Positions 1 to 9,083 are shown, counted from the first letter of the stretch. The stretch is DNA of 64,000 bases from Streptomyces parvus (GCF_032121415.1 NZ_CP135079.1:4588001-4652000), one strand, 5' to 3'. Program-made: numbers and translations. The notes: generated by a model from the letters alone, not told the origin.

Positions 1-25
1 ACGCCCGCAGCCGGGGAGAAGTGCT

Positions 26-484
26 GTGAGGGCGGCCGGGCCGGGCGCGGGCCGCGTGAGGAGCGCGGACTACGTCGCGGCCGTCACGGCGAAAGCCGGC
101 GGCCAGGCACTCCGGCTCGGCGGGGCCGCCCTGCCGAACCGCCGGCTCGTCCTTCGCTGGCTCCGGCGGCAGGCACTGCGGCTGGCGGACGGGCACGGGT
201 GGAATCTGCCCTCGCCCGCCCCGTGGCCCGGGGCCGGGGACGTCCGGCCGGTCACCTTCCACGGCTCCGACGCCCCCGAGGCGCTCCGGACGTGGGCGGG
301 CGACGACAGCAGCCAGGACCACGCCCTGAGCACCCTGGAATCCGGGCTCCCCGCCCTGCTCACCGTGGTCGACCCCTTCGTGGGGCTGCGCGTCACCCTC
401 GGCGCGTGGCCCGTGGATCTGTGGGGGTGGGCGGCGCAGGCCTCGGCGGACCACCCGCACCCGCCCCGTGCGGAAGGAGCCTGA
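26..484 (+). CDS. hypothetical protein
   Basis: Unknown protein of 152 residues. The GTG start is supported by a purine-rich GGGGAGAA about 8 bases upstream. No family is recognised. It is rich in Arg, Ala, Leu and Trp, with no signal peptide or membrane segment. It ends 4 bases before the GTG of the next gene, whose ribosome site (GGAAGGAG) lies inside this reading frame, so the two are probably co-transcribed and translationally coupled. It may be the last part of an operon that begins outside the window. The coding call rests on frame-specific GC bias and the coupling; the function is open. Confidence 0.6.
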   Translation: MRAAGPGAGRVRSADYVAAVTAKAGGQALRLGGAALPNRRLVLRWLRRQALRLADGHGWNLPSPAPWPGAGDVRPVTFHGSDAPEALRTWAGDDSSQDHALSTLESGLPALLTVVDPFVGLRVTLGAWPVDLWGWAAQASADHPHPPRAEGA

Positions 485-488
485 CCTC

Positions 489-989
489 GTGCTGCAATGC
501 ACCGCCGTGACCCAGGTCCCCTACACCGAAACGCTTCTGGCGCTCGCCACCATGGAGGGCGGTCCCGCGCATCCGCCCGATGCCGTGGAGCCGGAGGACT
601 TCGTCCTGTGCGAGCTGGGCGACCACGGCGAAACGGCCGAACACGCCGCGCACCTGTGGACGGCGGACACCCCGGACGACCAGGACCTGTGGCTCCTCTG
701 GTCCGGGACCGGCGCCCACCGCGTCCACCGGCTCGACACGTTGCGCCTGTGCCCCGCAGTGCTCCGCGAGTTCGCGACCCGCACGGTGACCACGTGCGCG
801 TACTTCGACCACCACCCCGGGCCGCACGCGTTCTCCGTGACCGACCCGCTCGGCGACCTCATCGCCGCGCACGTCCACCGCGAGGTCCGGCGACTCGTCT
901 CCGAGGACGACGCCCCCGGCACACCCGACACCTCCGGCGCCCCGGGCCGACCCGAAACCCCCGACGTACCCGACACCGACACGCCCTGA
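489..989 (+). CDS. hypothetical protein with Cys/His pattern, paralogue of the next gene
   Basis: Unknown protein of 166 residues. The GTG at 489 is preferred over the GTG at 468 because GGAAGGAG sits about 9 bases before it and because the resulting N terminus (LQCTAVT) matches that of the next gene (NQCTAVT). The two also share an LCEL..HG..xHA..LW core, so they are paralogues. Conserved Cys and His could bind metal, but that is inference. The C-terminal 35 residues are a Pro/Thr/Asp-rich tail, probably disordered. It has no signal peptide. It lies 25 bases before the related frameshifted gene. Confidence 0.6.
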   Translation: MLQCTAVTQVPYTETLLALATMEGGPAHPPDAVEPEDFVLCELGDHGETAEHAAHLWTADTPDDQDLWLLWSGTGAHRVHRLDTLRLCPAVLREFATRTVTTCAYFDHHPGPHAFSVTDPLGDLIAAHVHREVRRLVSEDDAPGTPDTSGAPGRPETPDVPDTDTP

Positions 990-1014
990 CGGCGACCGGA
1001 GGATTCCCGCCCCC

Positions 1015-1393
1015 ATGAACCAGTGCACCGCCGTGACCCTGCTGCCGCCCCCGGAATTCGTGCTCCGCCTCGCCGCTCCCGGCGGCAGCCGCCCGGAAGC
1101 CGGACACCTCCTCTGCGAGCTGGCCGCCGGCCACGGCGGCGACCACGCGATGGCGTTGTGGGACGACGACGCGAACCGCACCGCCGTCTGGGGCCCGCTG
1201 GAGGGGCGCGCGGGCGACCCTGGCCGAGCTGGACTGGTGCGGCGCGACCCACCCTCGGGGCGAGGACGCGTGCGGGTTGTACGCCGGCCACCCCTCGGCC
1301 CACGACTGGGACATCGCCGATCCGACGCTCGCGGCGGTGGACGCCGTGCTCGCGGGGGAGTACCCCCACCTCACGCCACGCGACGGCGTGTGA
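1015..1393 (+). pseudogene. frameshifted paralogue of the preceding hypothetical gene
   Basis: The ATG at 1015 follows a GGAGG. The frame reads sensibly to about residue 64 (NQCTAVT, LLCELAAGHGG, ...WGPLEG) and then turns into Arg/Pro-rich nonsense. The +1 frame takes over from about 1205 with a natural sequence (TLAELDWCGATHP, ACGLYAGHPSAHDWD, LAAVDAVLAGEYP) and stops at 1391-1393. Removing one G from the GGG near 1212-1214 would join the halves into a protein of about 125 residues resembling its upstream neighbour. This is either a real single-base frameshift or a sequencing error in a GC-rich run. Function unknown. Confidence 0.65.
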
Positions 1394-1433
1394 TTCCCCG
1401 TCGCGGCGGCGCCGCGTCGGAATGATGGCACGC

Positions 1434-2735
1434 ATGTCAGAACACCCCGAAAGCGATATGAGCGGCACGAGCGGCAGGCCCGGTGGATCCGGACCGCCGC
1501 GGCGTCGGCTCGTCCCGATGACCGGCCGTGACCCCGAGGAGGAGGGGCGGGCCTCCTCACCGCTGGAGCTGCTGTTCGACCTGACCTTCGTCGTCGCGGT
1601 GGGAACGGCGTCGTCGCAGTTCGCCGAGATGCTGGCCGAGGGACACATGGCGCACGCGGTCACCGCGTTCGTCATGGCGATGTTCGCGATCAGCGTCGCC
1701 TGGATCAGCTTCAGCTGGTTCGCCTCGGCCTTCGCCACCGACGACTGGCTCTACCGGGTCCTGACGATGGTCCAGATGGTCGGGGTGGTCGTCTTCTCGC
1801 TCGGCCTCCCGGCGATGTTCCACTCGGTCGACGAGGGCGGCCACCTCGAACTGCGCGCCATGGTCGCGGGGTACGTCGTGATGCGGATCGCGATGGTGTT
1901 CCAGTGGGCCCGTGCCGCTCGGGAGGCCCCCGAATTCCGGGGCGTGTGCCTGGCCAACATCCGCTGGACGGTGATCGCCCAGGTCGGGTGGGTCGTCCTG
2001 GCCTTCGTCGGCCTGCCGGTCTACGTCGTGTTCGCCGCGTTCGTCGTTCTCGGCGCGCTGGAACTGGCCCTGCCGGTCTTCGCCCAGGGCGCGGCGGGCG
2101 GAACACCCTGGCACCCTCACCACATGGCCGAGCGGTACAGCCTGTTCGCGATCATCGTGCTCGGGGAGAGCGTGGTCGGCACGGTCGCCTCATCCGGCGA
2201 ACTGCTCGGCGGGGCCGACGGCACGGCCTGGACCGGGAACGCGATCGCCGTCGTGGTCGCGGGGGTCGGCCTGACCTTCGGCATGTGGTGGGTCTACTTC
2301 ACGACCCCCTTCGGTGAGCTCCTGGAGCGCCGCCGCAACCGCGGCTACCTCTTCGGCTACGGCCACATCCCCCTCTTCATCGGCGTCGCCGGAGCCGGGG
2401 CCGGTCTGCACGTGGCGGGGCTCTACCTGGAACACCACGCGGAGATCTCCGAGACGACCGCCGTCCTCGCCCTGGCCCTCCCGGTCGTCCTCTACCTCGT
2501 GGTCGTCTACCTGCTGCACACGCTGCTGCTCTCGGCGGCGGACCACTTCCACCTGCTCCTGATCGGCCTGACCCTGGCGGTCCTGCTGGCAGCCTGCCTG
2601 CTGGCCGTGACGGGCGCGCCCTTGGCTGTGTGCCTGATCGTGGTGATGCTCGCGCCCTTCGTGACCGTGATCGGTTACGAGACGGTCGGGCGCGAGCACC
2701 AGCGGCGCATGCTGGAGGAGGGAGCGGTGCGGTAG
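1434..2735 (+). CDS. LtrA-type low-temperature-requirement family membrane protein
   Basis: Integral membrane protein of about 433 residues in the LtrA family (PF06772), first described in Listeria and of unknown biochemical role. Family hallmarks are visible: SPLELLFDLTFVVAV near residue 40, an acidic first membrane helix, and HHMAERYSLFAIIVLGES near residue 230. About twelve hydrophobic segments follow one another to the C terminus. In-frame ATGs at 1422, 1425 and 1434 have no clear ribosome site; 1434 is chosen because MSEHPE looks like a genuine start. It is convergent with the glycoside hydrolase downstream, with a gap of about 30 bases. Confidence 0.85.
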   Translation: MSEHPESDMSGTSGRPGGSGPPRRRLVPMTGRDPEEEGRASSPLELLFDLTFVVAVGTASSQFAEMLAEGHMAHAVTAFVMAMFAISVAWISFSWFASAFATDDWLYRVLTMVQMVGVVVFSLGLPAMFHSVDEGGHLELRAMVAGYVVMRIAMVFQWARAAREAPEFRGVCLANIRWTVIAQVGWVVLAFVGLPVYVVFAAFVVLGALELALPVFAQGAAGGTPWHPHHMAERYSLFAIIVLGESVVGTVASSGELLGGADGTAWTGNAIAVVVAGVGLTFGMWWVYFTTPFGELLERRRNRGYLFGYGHIPLFIGVAGAGAGLHVAGLYLEHHAEISETTAVLALALPVVLYLVVVYLLHTLLLSAADHFHLLLIGLTLAVLLAACLLAVTGAPLAVCLIVVMLAPFVTVIGYETVGREHQRRMLEEGAVR

Positions 2736-2767
2736 GCGGGACCGGTCCCCTCCGAGTGCCGTCGGCC

Positions 2768-4231
2768 TCAGATCGAGAACCGCTCCCGCTCCAGCAGCGG
2801 CCGCACCCGGCTCCGGAAGCCCCCCGTGCGGAACGGGCGTTGCAGCAGGCCCGGACGCAGCTCCTGGGCCAGTGCTGCGACGATCATGCCCTGGTCGAGC
2901 GCGAGCATGAAGTCGCTGACCCGGCCCGTGGACACGTTCACCGAGTCGCGGAAGCCGAGGCCGTCCTCGTACGCGCCGAAGTCGCGCTCCAGGCAACGGA
3001 GGTTGGCCACCGCTTCCCGGTGGGCGTACGGCAGGGCCAGGAAGGAGGCGTGCGGGGTGACGACTCCGTTGGTGAACGCCGAGGGGGGCGGGAGCGGTTC
3101 GCCGTCCGTGGTGTGGGTGCGGTCCGTGTTGGAGGCGTAGCCGTCCACCTGCATGCCCAGCGCGTCGACCCCGTACTCCTGGTAGCCGTCCTCGGGGACG
3201 TTGGCGGGGGAGAAGCCCCAGTAGCCGTACCGGGCCTCCCGCAGGCCGTGGTCGATCTGACCGCGTACGTAACGCTGGTGGGTCACGCCCCAGGCGCGCG
3301 GCGACCACTCCGGCTCCGGCACGAAGAGCGGCACCATCAGCGCCTCGAACATGGAGCCGCCCCAGGTGGGGACCACCTTCCGGCCGCGGTGGGTGTAGTG
3401 GCCGTTCCATACGCGTACGCCGTCGACCGTGACGTGGCCGCCGCCGGGCCTCTGCTCCTGCTCGTGCTCCGGCAGCATCGTGCGCAGCAGGTGCCAGTAG
3501 TGGTCGCCGGGGAGCGAGCCGTCGGCTATACCCAGGTAACTCGCCATGCGCGGCTCGGTGTTGAGCGCGCCGTAGTGGTGCGGGGTCGGCTCGTCCGTGT
3601 CCGTCCAGACCCCGCCCCGGAGCTGGCCGGGGCCGGCCACCGGGTCGGCCGGGTCGTACGGCGTGTAGAAGTACGACCAGTCCGCCGCGGCCAGGACGCG
3701 GTCGATGCGCGGGCGCAGCGTCGGGGCCGCATCGGCGGCGATCCGCAGGCCCGTCACCAGCCACGCGTTGTCCACCGAGGAGAGGAACGGGCGTACCGGG
3801 TCGCCCGTTCCGGGCCATTGGGTGAGTACCGAACCGTCGTGTGCGTCATACCAGTTGAGCCAGAAGCCGTGGTGGCGTTCCAGATTCTCCACCGCCGTGA
3901 CCGCACGGGTCAGGGCGCGGACCATCGTGCTCTCGCGGATCATCCCGAGGCCCGCGGCGGCCACCGTCGACCACAGGCCGCAGCCGATGTTGGTCGGTGA
4001 GGTCTGGCGGGACTGGACGGGGGCTCCCGCGCCCCTGAGGTCGATCTTGTCGGTGACCAGGCCGAAGTCGGTCGTCATGGCCTCGATGGAGCGGTACGTG
4101 TCGCGGAACCAGGTCCGAAGGAGACGCGGGTCGGCGGGGGAGGCTGCTGCTGGTGCGGGGGCTGTCACCGCTCCGAGTGACAGGGCCGCGGCCCCGGTCC
4201 CCGCGGCGGTGAGAAACGTGCGACGGTCCAT
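2768..4231 (-). CDS. Tat-exported glycoamylase-domain protein (PF10091, GH144-like)
   Basis: Secreted glycoside hydrolase candidate of 487 residues. The N terminus has a twin-arginine signal (DRRTFL, then a hydrophobic run and an AAAS cleavage region), so it should be exported folded. The body carries the PF10091 signature: HYGALNTEPRMASYLGIADG, DHYWHLLR and PTWGGSMFEALMVPLF. That domain occurs in endo-beta-1,2-glucanases (GH144) and cyclic beta-1,2-glucan synthases, so beta-1,2-glucan is the best substrate guess, not proven. The start is set by AGGAG about 8 bases before the ATG. It is the last gene of the sugar-transport cluster, 160 bases after the GH1 gene with a hairpin between, so it may be partly uncoupled. 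It could alternatively act on another beta-glucan. Confidence 0.8.
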   Translation of the reverse strand: MDRRTFLTAAGTGAAALSLGAVTAPAPAAASPADPRLLRTWFRDTYRSIEAMTTDFGLVTDKIDLRGAGAPVQSRQTSPTNIGCGLWSTVAAAGLGMIRESTMVRALTRAVTAVENLERHHGFWLNWYDAHDGSVLTQWPGTGDPVRPFLSSVDNAWLVTGLRIAADAAPTLRPRIDRVLAAADWSYFYTPYDPADPVAGPGQLRGGVWTDTDEPTPHHYGALNTEPRMASYLGIADGSLPGDHYWHLLRTMLPEHEQEQRPGGGHVTVDGVRVWNGHYTHRGRKVVPTWGGSMFEALMVPLFVPEPEWSPRAWGVTHQRYVRGQIDHGLREARYGYWGFSPANVPEDGYQEYGVDALGMQVDGYASNTDRTHTTDGEPLPPPSAFTNGVVTPHASFLALPYAHREAVANLRCLERDFGAYEDGLGFRDSVNVSTGRVSDFMLALDQGMIVAALAQELRPGLLQRPFRTGGFRSRVRPLLERERFSI

Positions 4232-4288
4232 CGGTCCAACTCCTGGTGGCAGAAGGGGGAGAGGGGAACAGTGCTCGTGCGGGCGGCG

Positions 4289-4324
4289 CGGGAGCCGGCG
4301 GTCGTCAGGTTCCGCCGGCTCCCG
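4289..4324 (-). terminator. hairpin between the GH1 gene and the glycoamylase-like gene
   Basis: Perfect 13-bp GC-rich arms (4289-4301 and 4312-4324) flank a 10-base loop, 67 bases past the stop of the beta-glucosidase gene. A second smaller stem (GGAGCCG/CGGCTCC) lies at about 4332-4352. There is no T-run, as is usual in Streptomyces. It may terminate or attenuate the sugar operon before its last gene. Confidence 0.5.
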
Positions 4325-4391
4325 GGCCGGAGGGAGCCGTCAGGCGGCTCCCCGTCGATGGGCGCCCCCCGGGTGTCGGGAGACGCCGGAA

Positions 4392-5621
4392 TCACGCTGC
4401 CGTGCGCGGGAGTTCACGCGTGCGGCCCAGGGAGCCCAGCCATTTCGCCGAGTCGCGCGGGGTGCGCTCGAAGGTCTCCCAGTCGATCGCGATCAGGCCG
4501 AACGTGGCCTTGTACGTACCCCACTCGTAGTTGTCCAGCGCGCTCCACGCCAGGTATCCCCGGATGTCGAGGCCGTCCTCCAGCGCCGAGGCCACCTCGT
4601 TGAGCGCGCCCGTGTAGTAGTCGACGCGGCGGCTGTCGTCGGCGGTCGCGATGCCGTTCTCCGTGACGATCAGCGGTACGTCCCCGACCACCTCGGCCGT
4701 GTGGCGCAGCGCCTCGCCGACCGCGCCCGGGTAGTACTCCCACGTGGTCAGCGTCCGCTCGACGTCGTCGGCCGCCGGGATCGGTCCGTCGGGGCCGATC
4801 CGCGTACGGGTGTAGGACTGCACACCGATCCAGTCGTCGCCGCGCGCCGCCTCGATGAAGACGTCCTCGCGCGGGTGGCGGTAGGCGGCGGTGACGTCCT
4901 CCGCGCCGGGCAGGGCCTGGTAGACCTGGTTGGCGATGGTCCAGCCGACCTGGATGCCCGCGTCCAGGGCACGGACCTCCTTCACCGCCGCGTGGTGGGC
5001 GGCGATGACGGCCTCGGTCGTCTCGTCGTCGGGGGTGGGCAGGCCGGCGGGCGGGAAGCTGTTGTCGCCGCGCTTGGCCTGGCCCGCCATCACGGCGATC
5101 ATGTTCGGCTCGTTGATCGTGCAGACGTGCAGGACGCCCTCGGAGATCACCGGGGCGCAGGCCGCCACGTACCGGGCGAACAGCTCCACCGCCCCCTCGG
5201 CCGTCCAGCCGCCGCGCGCCTCGAACCACTGCGGCACGGTGAAGTGGTGCAGCGTCACCATCGGGCGCAGGCCGCGCTCGATCGCGCCCTCCACCATCCG
5301 CCGGTAGTGCGCGAGCTGGGCGCGCGAGAAGTGGCCCTCGACCGGCTCGATGCGGGCCCACTCGATGGAGAACCGGTAGTCGGTGAAGCCGAGCGAGGCG
5401 AGCAGGTCCATGTCCTCGGGCCAGCGGTGGTAGCTGTCGCAGGCGTCCAGGCTCGGCTCCGCGATGTGGGTGCCGGCGGCGTGCTCCTTGACCCACCAGT
5501 CGCAGTCGGTGTTGTTGCCCTCGATCTGGTGGGCGGCCGTGGACGCGCCCCAGAGGAAGCCCTCGGGGAACGGGACGGACGTCGTGGGCCGGGCCGGGTT
5601 CGGGGCAGGGGTGTTCGTCAT
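4392..5621 (-). CDS. GH1 family beta-glucosidase
   Basis: Cytoplasmic beta-glucosidase of 409 residues that should split imported beta-linked gluco-oligosaccharides to glucose. GH1 features in order: FLWGASTAAHQIEG at the N terminus, YRFSIEWARIEP, LHHFTVPQW, the acid/base Glu in CTINEPN, and the nucleophile Glu in LIVTENGIAT. It has no signal peptide and is slightly shorter than typical 440-470 residue members. It follows the second permease gene by about 100 bases on the same strand, the arrangement of Streptomyces cebEFG-bglC cellobiose operons. Sophorose or cellobiose are both plausible substrates; the neighbouring GH144-like gene favours beta-1,2 links. Confidence 0.93.
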   Translation of the reverse strand: MTNTPAPNPARPTTSVPFPEGFLWGASTAAHQIEGNNTDCDWWVKEHAAGTHIAEPSLDACDSYHRWPEDMDLLASLGFTDYRFSIEWARIEPVEGHFSRAQLAHYRRMVEGAIERGLRPMVTLHHFTVPQWFEARGGWTAEGAVELFARYVAACAPVISEGVLHVCTINEPNMIAVMAGQAKRGDNSFPPAGLPTPDDETTEAVIAAHHAAVKEVRALDAGIQVGWTIANQVYQALPGAEDVTAAYRHPREDVFIEAARGDDWIGVQSYTRTRIGPDGPIPAADDVERTLTTWEYYPGAVGEALRHTAEVVGDVPLIVTENGIATADDSRRVDYYTGALNEVASALEDGLDIRGYLAWSALDNYEWGTYKATFGLIAIDWETFERTPRDSAKWLGSLGRTRELPRTAA

Positions 5622-5720
5622 CGCGACATGTCTTTCTGGTGGTGGTGTGGGGTGTGGCCGCGCCGGGGTGTTGCGGGGTGGGGCGCGGTCCCGGTTACGT
5701 GGAGTGCCTCGGCGGGAGCG

Positions 5721-6599
5721 CTACTTCATCCCCGCCGTGGCGATGCCCTGGGTGAAGTGCCGTTGCAGCGCGATGAAGACGACCAGCACCGGCAGCACGA
5801 TCAGGAAGGCCCCGGCCATCAGCATCCCGTTGGAGCCGCCCGCCTTGTTGGGGTCGGTGGCGAAGGTCGCCAGGGCCACGGGAAGCGTGTACTTGTCGGG
5901 GTCGTTGGTCGCGATCAGCGGCCAGACGAAGTTGTTCCAGGAGCCCAGGAACGTGAAGATCGACAGCGTCGCGAGGGCGGGCTTCACCAGCGGCATCACG
6001 ATCCGCCAGAAGATGTACCACTCGCTCGCGCCGTCCATCCGGGCCGCCTCCAGCAGCTCGTCCGGGATCGACTGCATGAACTGGCGCATCAGGAAGACGC
6101 CGAAGGCCCCGGCGGCGAACGGCAGCACGAGGCCGGCGTAACTGTCGATCAGTTGCAACTTGCTCATCAGCACGAACAGCGGCAGCAGCATCAGGTTGCC
6201 GGGCACCATCAGCGCACCGAGCACCAGGCCGAAGACCTTGTTGCGGCCGACGAAGTTCAGCTTCGCCAGGGCGTAGCCGAGCATCGAGCAGAAGACCAGG
6301 TTCGAGACGGTCACCAAGGCCGCCACGATCACCGAGTTCATGAAGTACAGCGGCAGGTCCAGCTTGTCGAGCAGCTGCCGGAAGTTGGTCAGCGTCCACT
6401 CGGTGGGGATCCACACCGGCGGGCTGGCCGACAGCTCGCTCTGGGTCTTGAAGGCGGAGATCCCCATCCAGAGGAAGGGCGCCGACATGGCCAGCAGGCC
6501 GAGCGAGAGCAGGACGTAGACCAGGGGGCGGGTGATGCTCCGCCTGCCGAGAGGCCCCTTGCCCAGGCCCTTGACCGGGACGTTGCTGGTGGCGCTCAT
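5721..6599 (-). CDS. sugar ABC transporter permease (MalG/CebG type)
   Basis: Inner-membrane permease of 292 residues for a carbohydrate ABC importer. It has six predicted helices and the EAA loop (EAARMDGASEWYIFWRIVMP, about residues 190-209) that docks the ATPase. Its ATG overlaps the stop of the partner permease by 4 bases (ATGA), so translation is coupled. No ATPase gene lies in the cluster. In Streptomyces the shared ATPase MsiK usually energises such systems, so it is the probable partner. Confidence 0.93.
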   Translation of the reverse strand: MSATSNVPVKGLGKGPLGRRSITRPLVYVLLSLGLLAMSAPFLWMGISAFKTQSELSASPPVWIPTEWTLTNFRQLLDKLDLPLYFMNSVIVAALVTVSNLVFCSMLGYALAKLNFVGRNKVFGLVLGALMVPGNLMLLPLFVLMSKLQLIDSYAGLVLPFAAGAFGVFLMRQFMQSIPDELLEAARMDGASEWYIFWRIVMPLVKPALATLSIFTFLGSWNNFVWPLIATNDPDKYTLPVALATFATDPNKAGGSNGMLMAGAFLIVLPVLVVFIALQRHFTQGIATAGMK

Positions 6600-7576
6600 T
6601 TCGTGTTGTCCTTCAGCAGTCGGAGCTGGAGCACCGTGATGCCCATGATCACCACGAACAGGACGTATGCCATGGCGCTCGCGTAGCCCATGTGGAAGAA
6701 GTTGAACCCTTCGCGGTACATGTTCAGCGAGACCGTGAGGGTCGAGTCGGACGGGCCGCCCTGGGTCATCACGAACGGCTCCTCGAACACGTTGAGGTAG
6801 CCGATCGTCGTGATCACCGTCGCGTAGAGGACCGTCGGGCGCAGCAGCGGGATCGTGATGGACCGGAACTCGTGCCAGACGCTCGCACCGTCCAGCTTCG
6901 CCGCCTCCCGCACCTCGGTGGGGATCGCCTGGAGGCCCGCGATGAACAGCACCATCACGGTGCCGACGTTCCGCCAGACGGCCATGACGATCAGCGACGG
7001 CATCGCCAGCGTCTCGGAACCGAGGAAGTCCGGTGCCGTCCAGCCCACTTCGGAGAAGAGGCCGGCGATCAGCCCGTCGCTCGGGTCGAGCACGAACCGC
7101 CAGACGACCGCCACCGCGACGATGGTGGTGACCACCGGGGCGTAGAAGCCGACCCGGAAGAAGGTCCGCGCGCGGTCGATGCCGTTGTTCAGCAGGACGG
7201 CGACGACCAGCCCGATCCCGACCGTCAGCGGTACGCCGACGACCACGAAGTACCCCGTGTTGAGGAGGGACTTGAGGAACTTCTCGTCGCCGAACAGCTC
7301 GACGTAGTTCTCGAATCCGATGAACTCCGCCTCCCAAGGGCGCGTCACGTTGCGCAGCCCGAAGTCGGTGAAGCTCATCGCCAGTGTGGCGAGGATCGGG
7401 AACGCCATGAAGACGGCGAACAGGACGAGGAACGGCGTGGAGAACAGCCAGCCCGCCGCGTTCTGCACGCCCGGCGTCCGCTTGCGGCGGCTGCCGCCCG
7501 CGGGGGCGGGGGGCGGTGCGCCCCCCGCCTTCGCGGGCCGCGCGGCCTTCTCGGTCGTGGTGGTCGAGGTGCTCAT
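6596..7576 (-). CDS. sugar ABC transporter permease (MalF/CebF type)
   Basis: Permease of 326 residues. A Lys/Arg- and Pro-rich cytoplasmic N terminus of about 35 residues is followed by six membrane segments. The EAA motif reads REAAKLDGASVWHEFRSITI near residues 220-240. It starts 2 bases after the stop of the binding-protein gene and overlaps the second permease, so all three are one transcript. It forms the translocation heterodimer with the downstream permease. Confidence 0.93.
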   Translation of the reverse strand: MSTSTTTTEKAARPAKAGGAPPPAPAGGSRRKRTPGVQNAAGWLFSTPFLVLFAVFMAFPILATLAMSFTDFGLRNVTRPWEAEFIGFENYVELFGDEKFLKSLLNTGYFVVVGVPLTVGIGLVVAVLLNNGIDRARTFFRVGFYAPVVTTIVAVAVVWRFVLDPSDGLIAGLFSEVGWTAPDFLGSETLAMPSLIVMAVWRNVGTVMVLFIAGLQAIPTEVREAAKLDGASVWHEFRSITIPLLRPTVLYATVITTIGYLNVFEEPFVMTQGGPSDSTLTVSLNMYREGFNFFHMGYASAMAYVLFVVIMGITVLQLRLLKDNTK

Positions 7577-7578
7577 GG

Positions 7579-8823
7579 CTACTGCTTCACGAGGCCTTCG
7601 ATCTCGGACTGCGCCGTCTTCAGCGCGTCCTCGGCGGAAGCCTTGCCCTGCGTCACCTTGGCGATGGCCTGGTCCACCTTGTCGGTGATCTCGGTCCAGT
7701 TGGCCAGGGAGGGCGAGGACTTGGCGGTGTCCATCTGCTGCTTGAAGGTCTGCAGGTCGGCGTCGTCGGCGAGGACGCCGGACTCCCACGCGGAGGTGTT
7801 GGCGGGCAGGTCCTTCGTCCGCTCGTACCAGTCGGACTGGCCCTTCGTGTCGGTCAGGTACTGGATGAACTCGGTGGCCGCCGCCTTGTGCTCGCTGTCC
7901 TTGGAGACGACGAGCGAGGAGCCGCCGGCCATGGAGGTGGAGGAGGCGTCCGCCGGAACGGGCGCGATGGCCCACTTGCCCTTGATCTGCGGCTGGCCCT
8001 CGTCGAGCAGCGTCACGTGCCAGGGGCCGCCGAAGAACATCGGGACCCGGCCGTTGCCGAAGTCCTTCACCACGTCGTAGCCGGGCTGGACGGACTTGTT
8101 GGAGAGGCCCTTGTCGAAGTAACTGCCGTACTCCTTGAGCGCCTTGACCGCCTCAGGGCTGTCGATGACCGCCTCGCCCTTGTCGTTGACGATCTCACCG
8201 CCCGCCGAGTACAGGAAGGAGTAGAAGTTCTGCACGGTGTCCAGGCCGCTGGGCTGGATGGACAGCCCCCACTTCGTACCGGCCTTCTTCTGGTACGCGG
8301 TGGCCAGGTCCTGGAGCTCCTTCCAGTTCGCCGGGGCCTTGCTCACGCCCGCCTTCTCGGCCAGGTCCGTGCGGTAGTACAGGACGCGGGTGTCGACGTA
8401 CCACGGCACGCCGTACGCGGTGCCGTCCACCTCGCCCTGCTCCCAGCCCGCCGGGAAGAAGTCCTTCTTGTCGAAGACCTTGGTGTCCACCGGCTCCAGC
8501 ACGCCCAGTTCGGCGAACTCGCCCAGGTAGCTGCCGCCCATCTGGGCCACGTCGGGCAGGGTGCCCGCCGCCGCTGCCGAGACGAGCTTCTGGTGGGCGA
8601 CGTCCCAGCCGATCGGGGTCACCTTCACGGTGATGTTCGGGTTGGCCTTCTCGTAGACCTCGGCCACGTCCGCGAGCTTCTCGCCCTCGGCCCCCATGGC
8701 CCACACGGTGAGCGTCTGCTTCTCGTCCGCCGCGACGTCGCCGCCGGAGGAGCCGCAGGCGGAGAGGGTCACGGCGAGGGCGAGCGCTATGCCGGCGGGA
8801 GCGGTTCTGGCGATGCGGGACAT
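7579..8823 (-). CDS. sugar-binding lipoprotein of an ABC importer
   Basis: Extracellular solute-binding protein (family 1) of 414 residues, first gene of the sugar operon. It has a lipoprotein signal with lipobox LSAC, so Cys23 is the predicted lipidated residue. The mature part begins QTLTVWAMGAEGEKL, typical of sugar binders, and contains a PMFFGGPWHV ligand-loop region. The start is fixed by AAGGAGGAG about 8 bases before the ATG. A 29-base palindrome lies 45 bases upstream of the start and is the likely repressor site. Specificity cannot be read from the sequence; neighbours suggest beta-gluco-oligosaccharides. Confidence 0.93.
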   Translation of the reverse strand: MSRIARTAPAGIALALAVTLSACGSSGGDVAADEKQTLTVWAMGAEGEKLADVAEVYEKANPNITVKVTPIGWDVAHQKLVSAAAAGTLPDVAQMGGSYLGEFAELGVLEPVDTKVFDKKDFFPAGWEQGEVDGTAYGVPWYVDTRVLYYRTDLAEKAGVSKAPANWKELQDLATAYQKKAGTKWGLSIQPSGLDTVQNFYSFLYSAGGEIVNDKGEAVIDSPEAVKALKEYGSYFDKGLSNKSVQPGYDVVKDFGNGRVPMFFGGPWHVTLLDEGQPQIKGKWAIAPVPADASSTSMAGGSSLVVSKDSEHKAAATEFIQYLTDTKGQSDWYERTKDLPANTSAWESGVLADDADLQTFKQQMDTAKSSPSLANWTEITDKVDQAIAKVTQGKASAEDALKTAQSEIEGLVKQ

Positions 8824-8867
8824 GGGAGGGCTCCTCCTTGAGCATTCCGGATGCTGCGCGGTGCGCT

Positions 8868-8896
8868 ATGTATGCGCTGTCTGTAAGCGCATACAT
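8868..8896. promoter_or_regulatory. predicted LacI-family operator upstream of the sugar operon
   Basis: A perfect inverted repeat with 11-bp arms (ATGTATGCGCT at 8868-8878, AGCGCATACAT at 8886-8896) and a 7-base spacer, in the divergent region between the binding-protein and esterase genes. Within it, TGTAAGCGCATACA (8882-8895) has the form of a LacI-family operator and matches TGAAAGCGCATTCA found upstream of the repressor gene at 12667. It could control both divergent genes. Confidence 0.65.
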
Positions 8897-8989
8897 CACT
8901 CTGCGCCAGACGTTCGGGAATCCGCAAGAGGGTGGTGGGTCACACTCGTGCAACGCGCTCGACATCTCGGCGTCTTGTCGTTGAACCGT

Positions 8990-9002
8990 AAACGCGGCGT
9001 TT
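8990..9002. promoter_or_regulatory. short palindrome upstream of the esterase gene
   Basis: AAACGC and GCGTTT separated by one base form a perfect 13-base inverted repeat about 80 bases before the esterase start. It may be an operator or chance; no regulator is assigned. Confidence 0.25.
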
Positions 9003-9083
9003 GGGAAACAACAGGCGATGTGACCGATTCGTCGCCCCGGAGTGCGGACGTCCCGGCGGTGAGTCGCCGTCTACCCTCGCCGC

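Noticed and set aside
1023..1433. N-terminal extension of the LtrA-like gene starting at 1023
   Set aside because: The added stretch is Arg/Pro-rich out-of-frame reading of the upstream small gene; the LtrA motifs start only after 1434.
7579..8823. Calling the sugar operon cebEFG-bglC
   Set aside because: Gene order is similar, but no CebR box (TGGGAGCGCTCCCA) is seen, the regulator is not adjacent, and the GH144-like gene points to another substrate.
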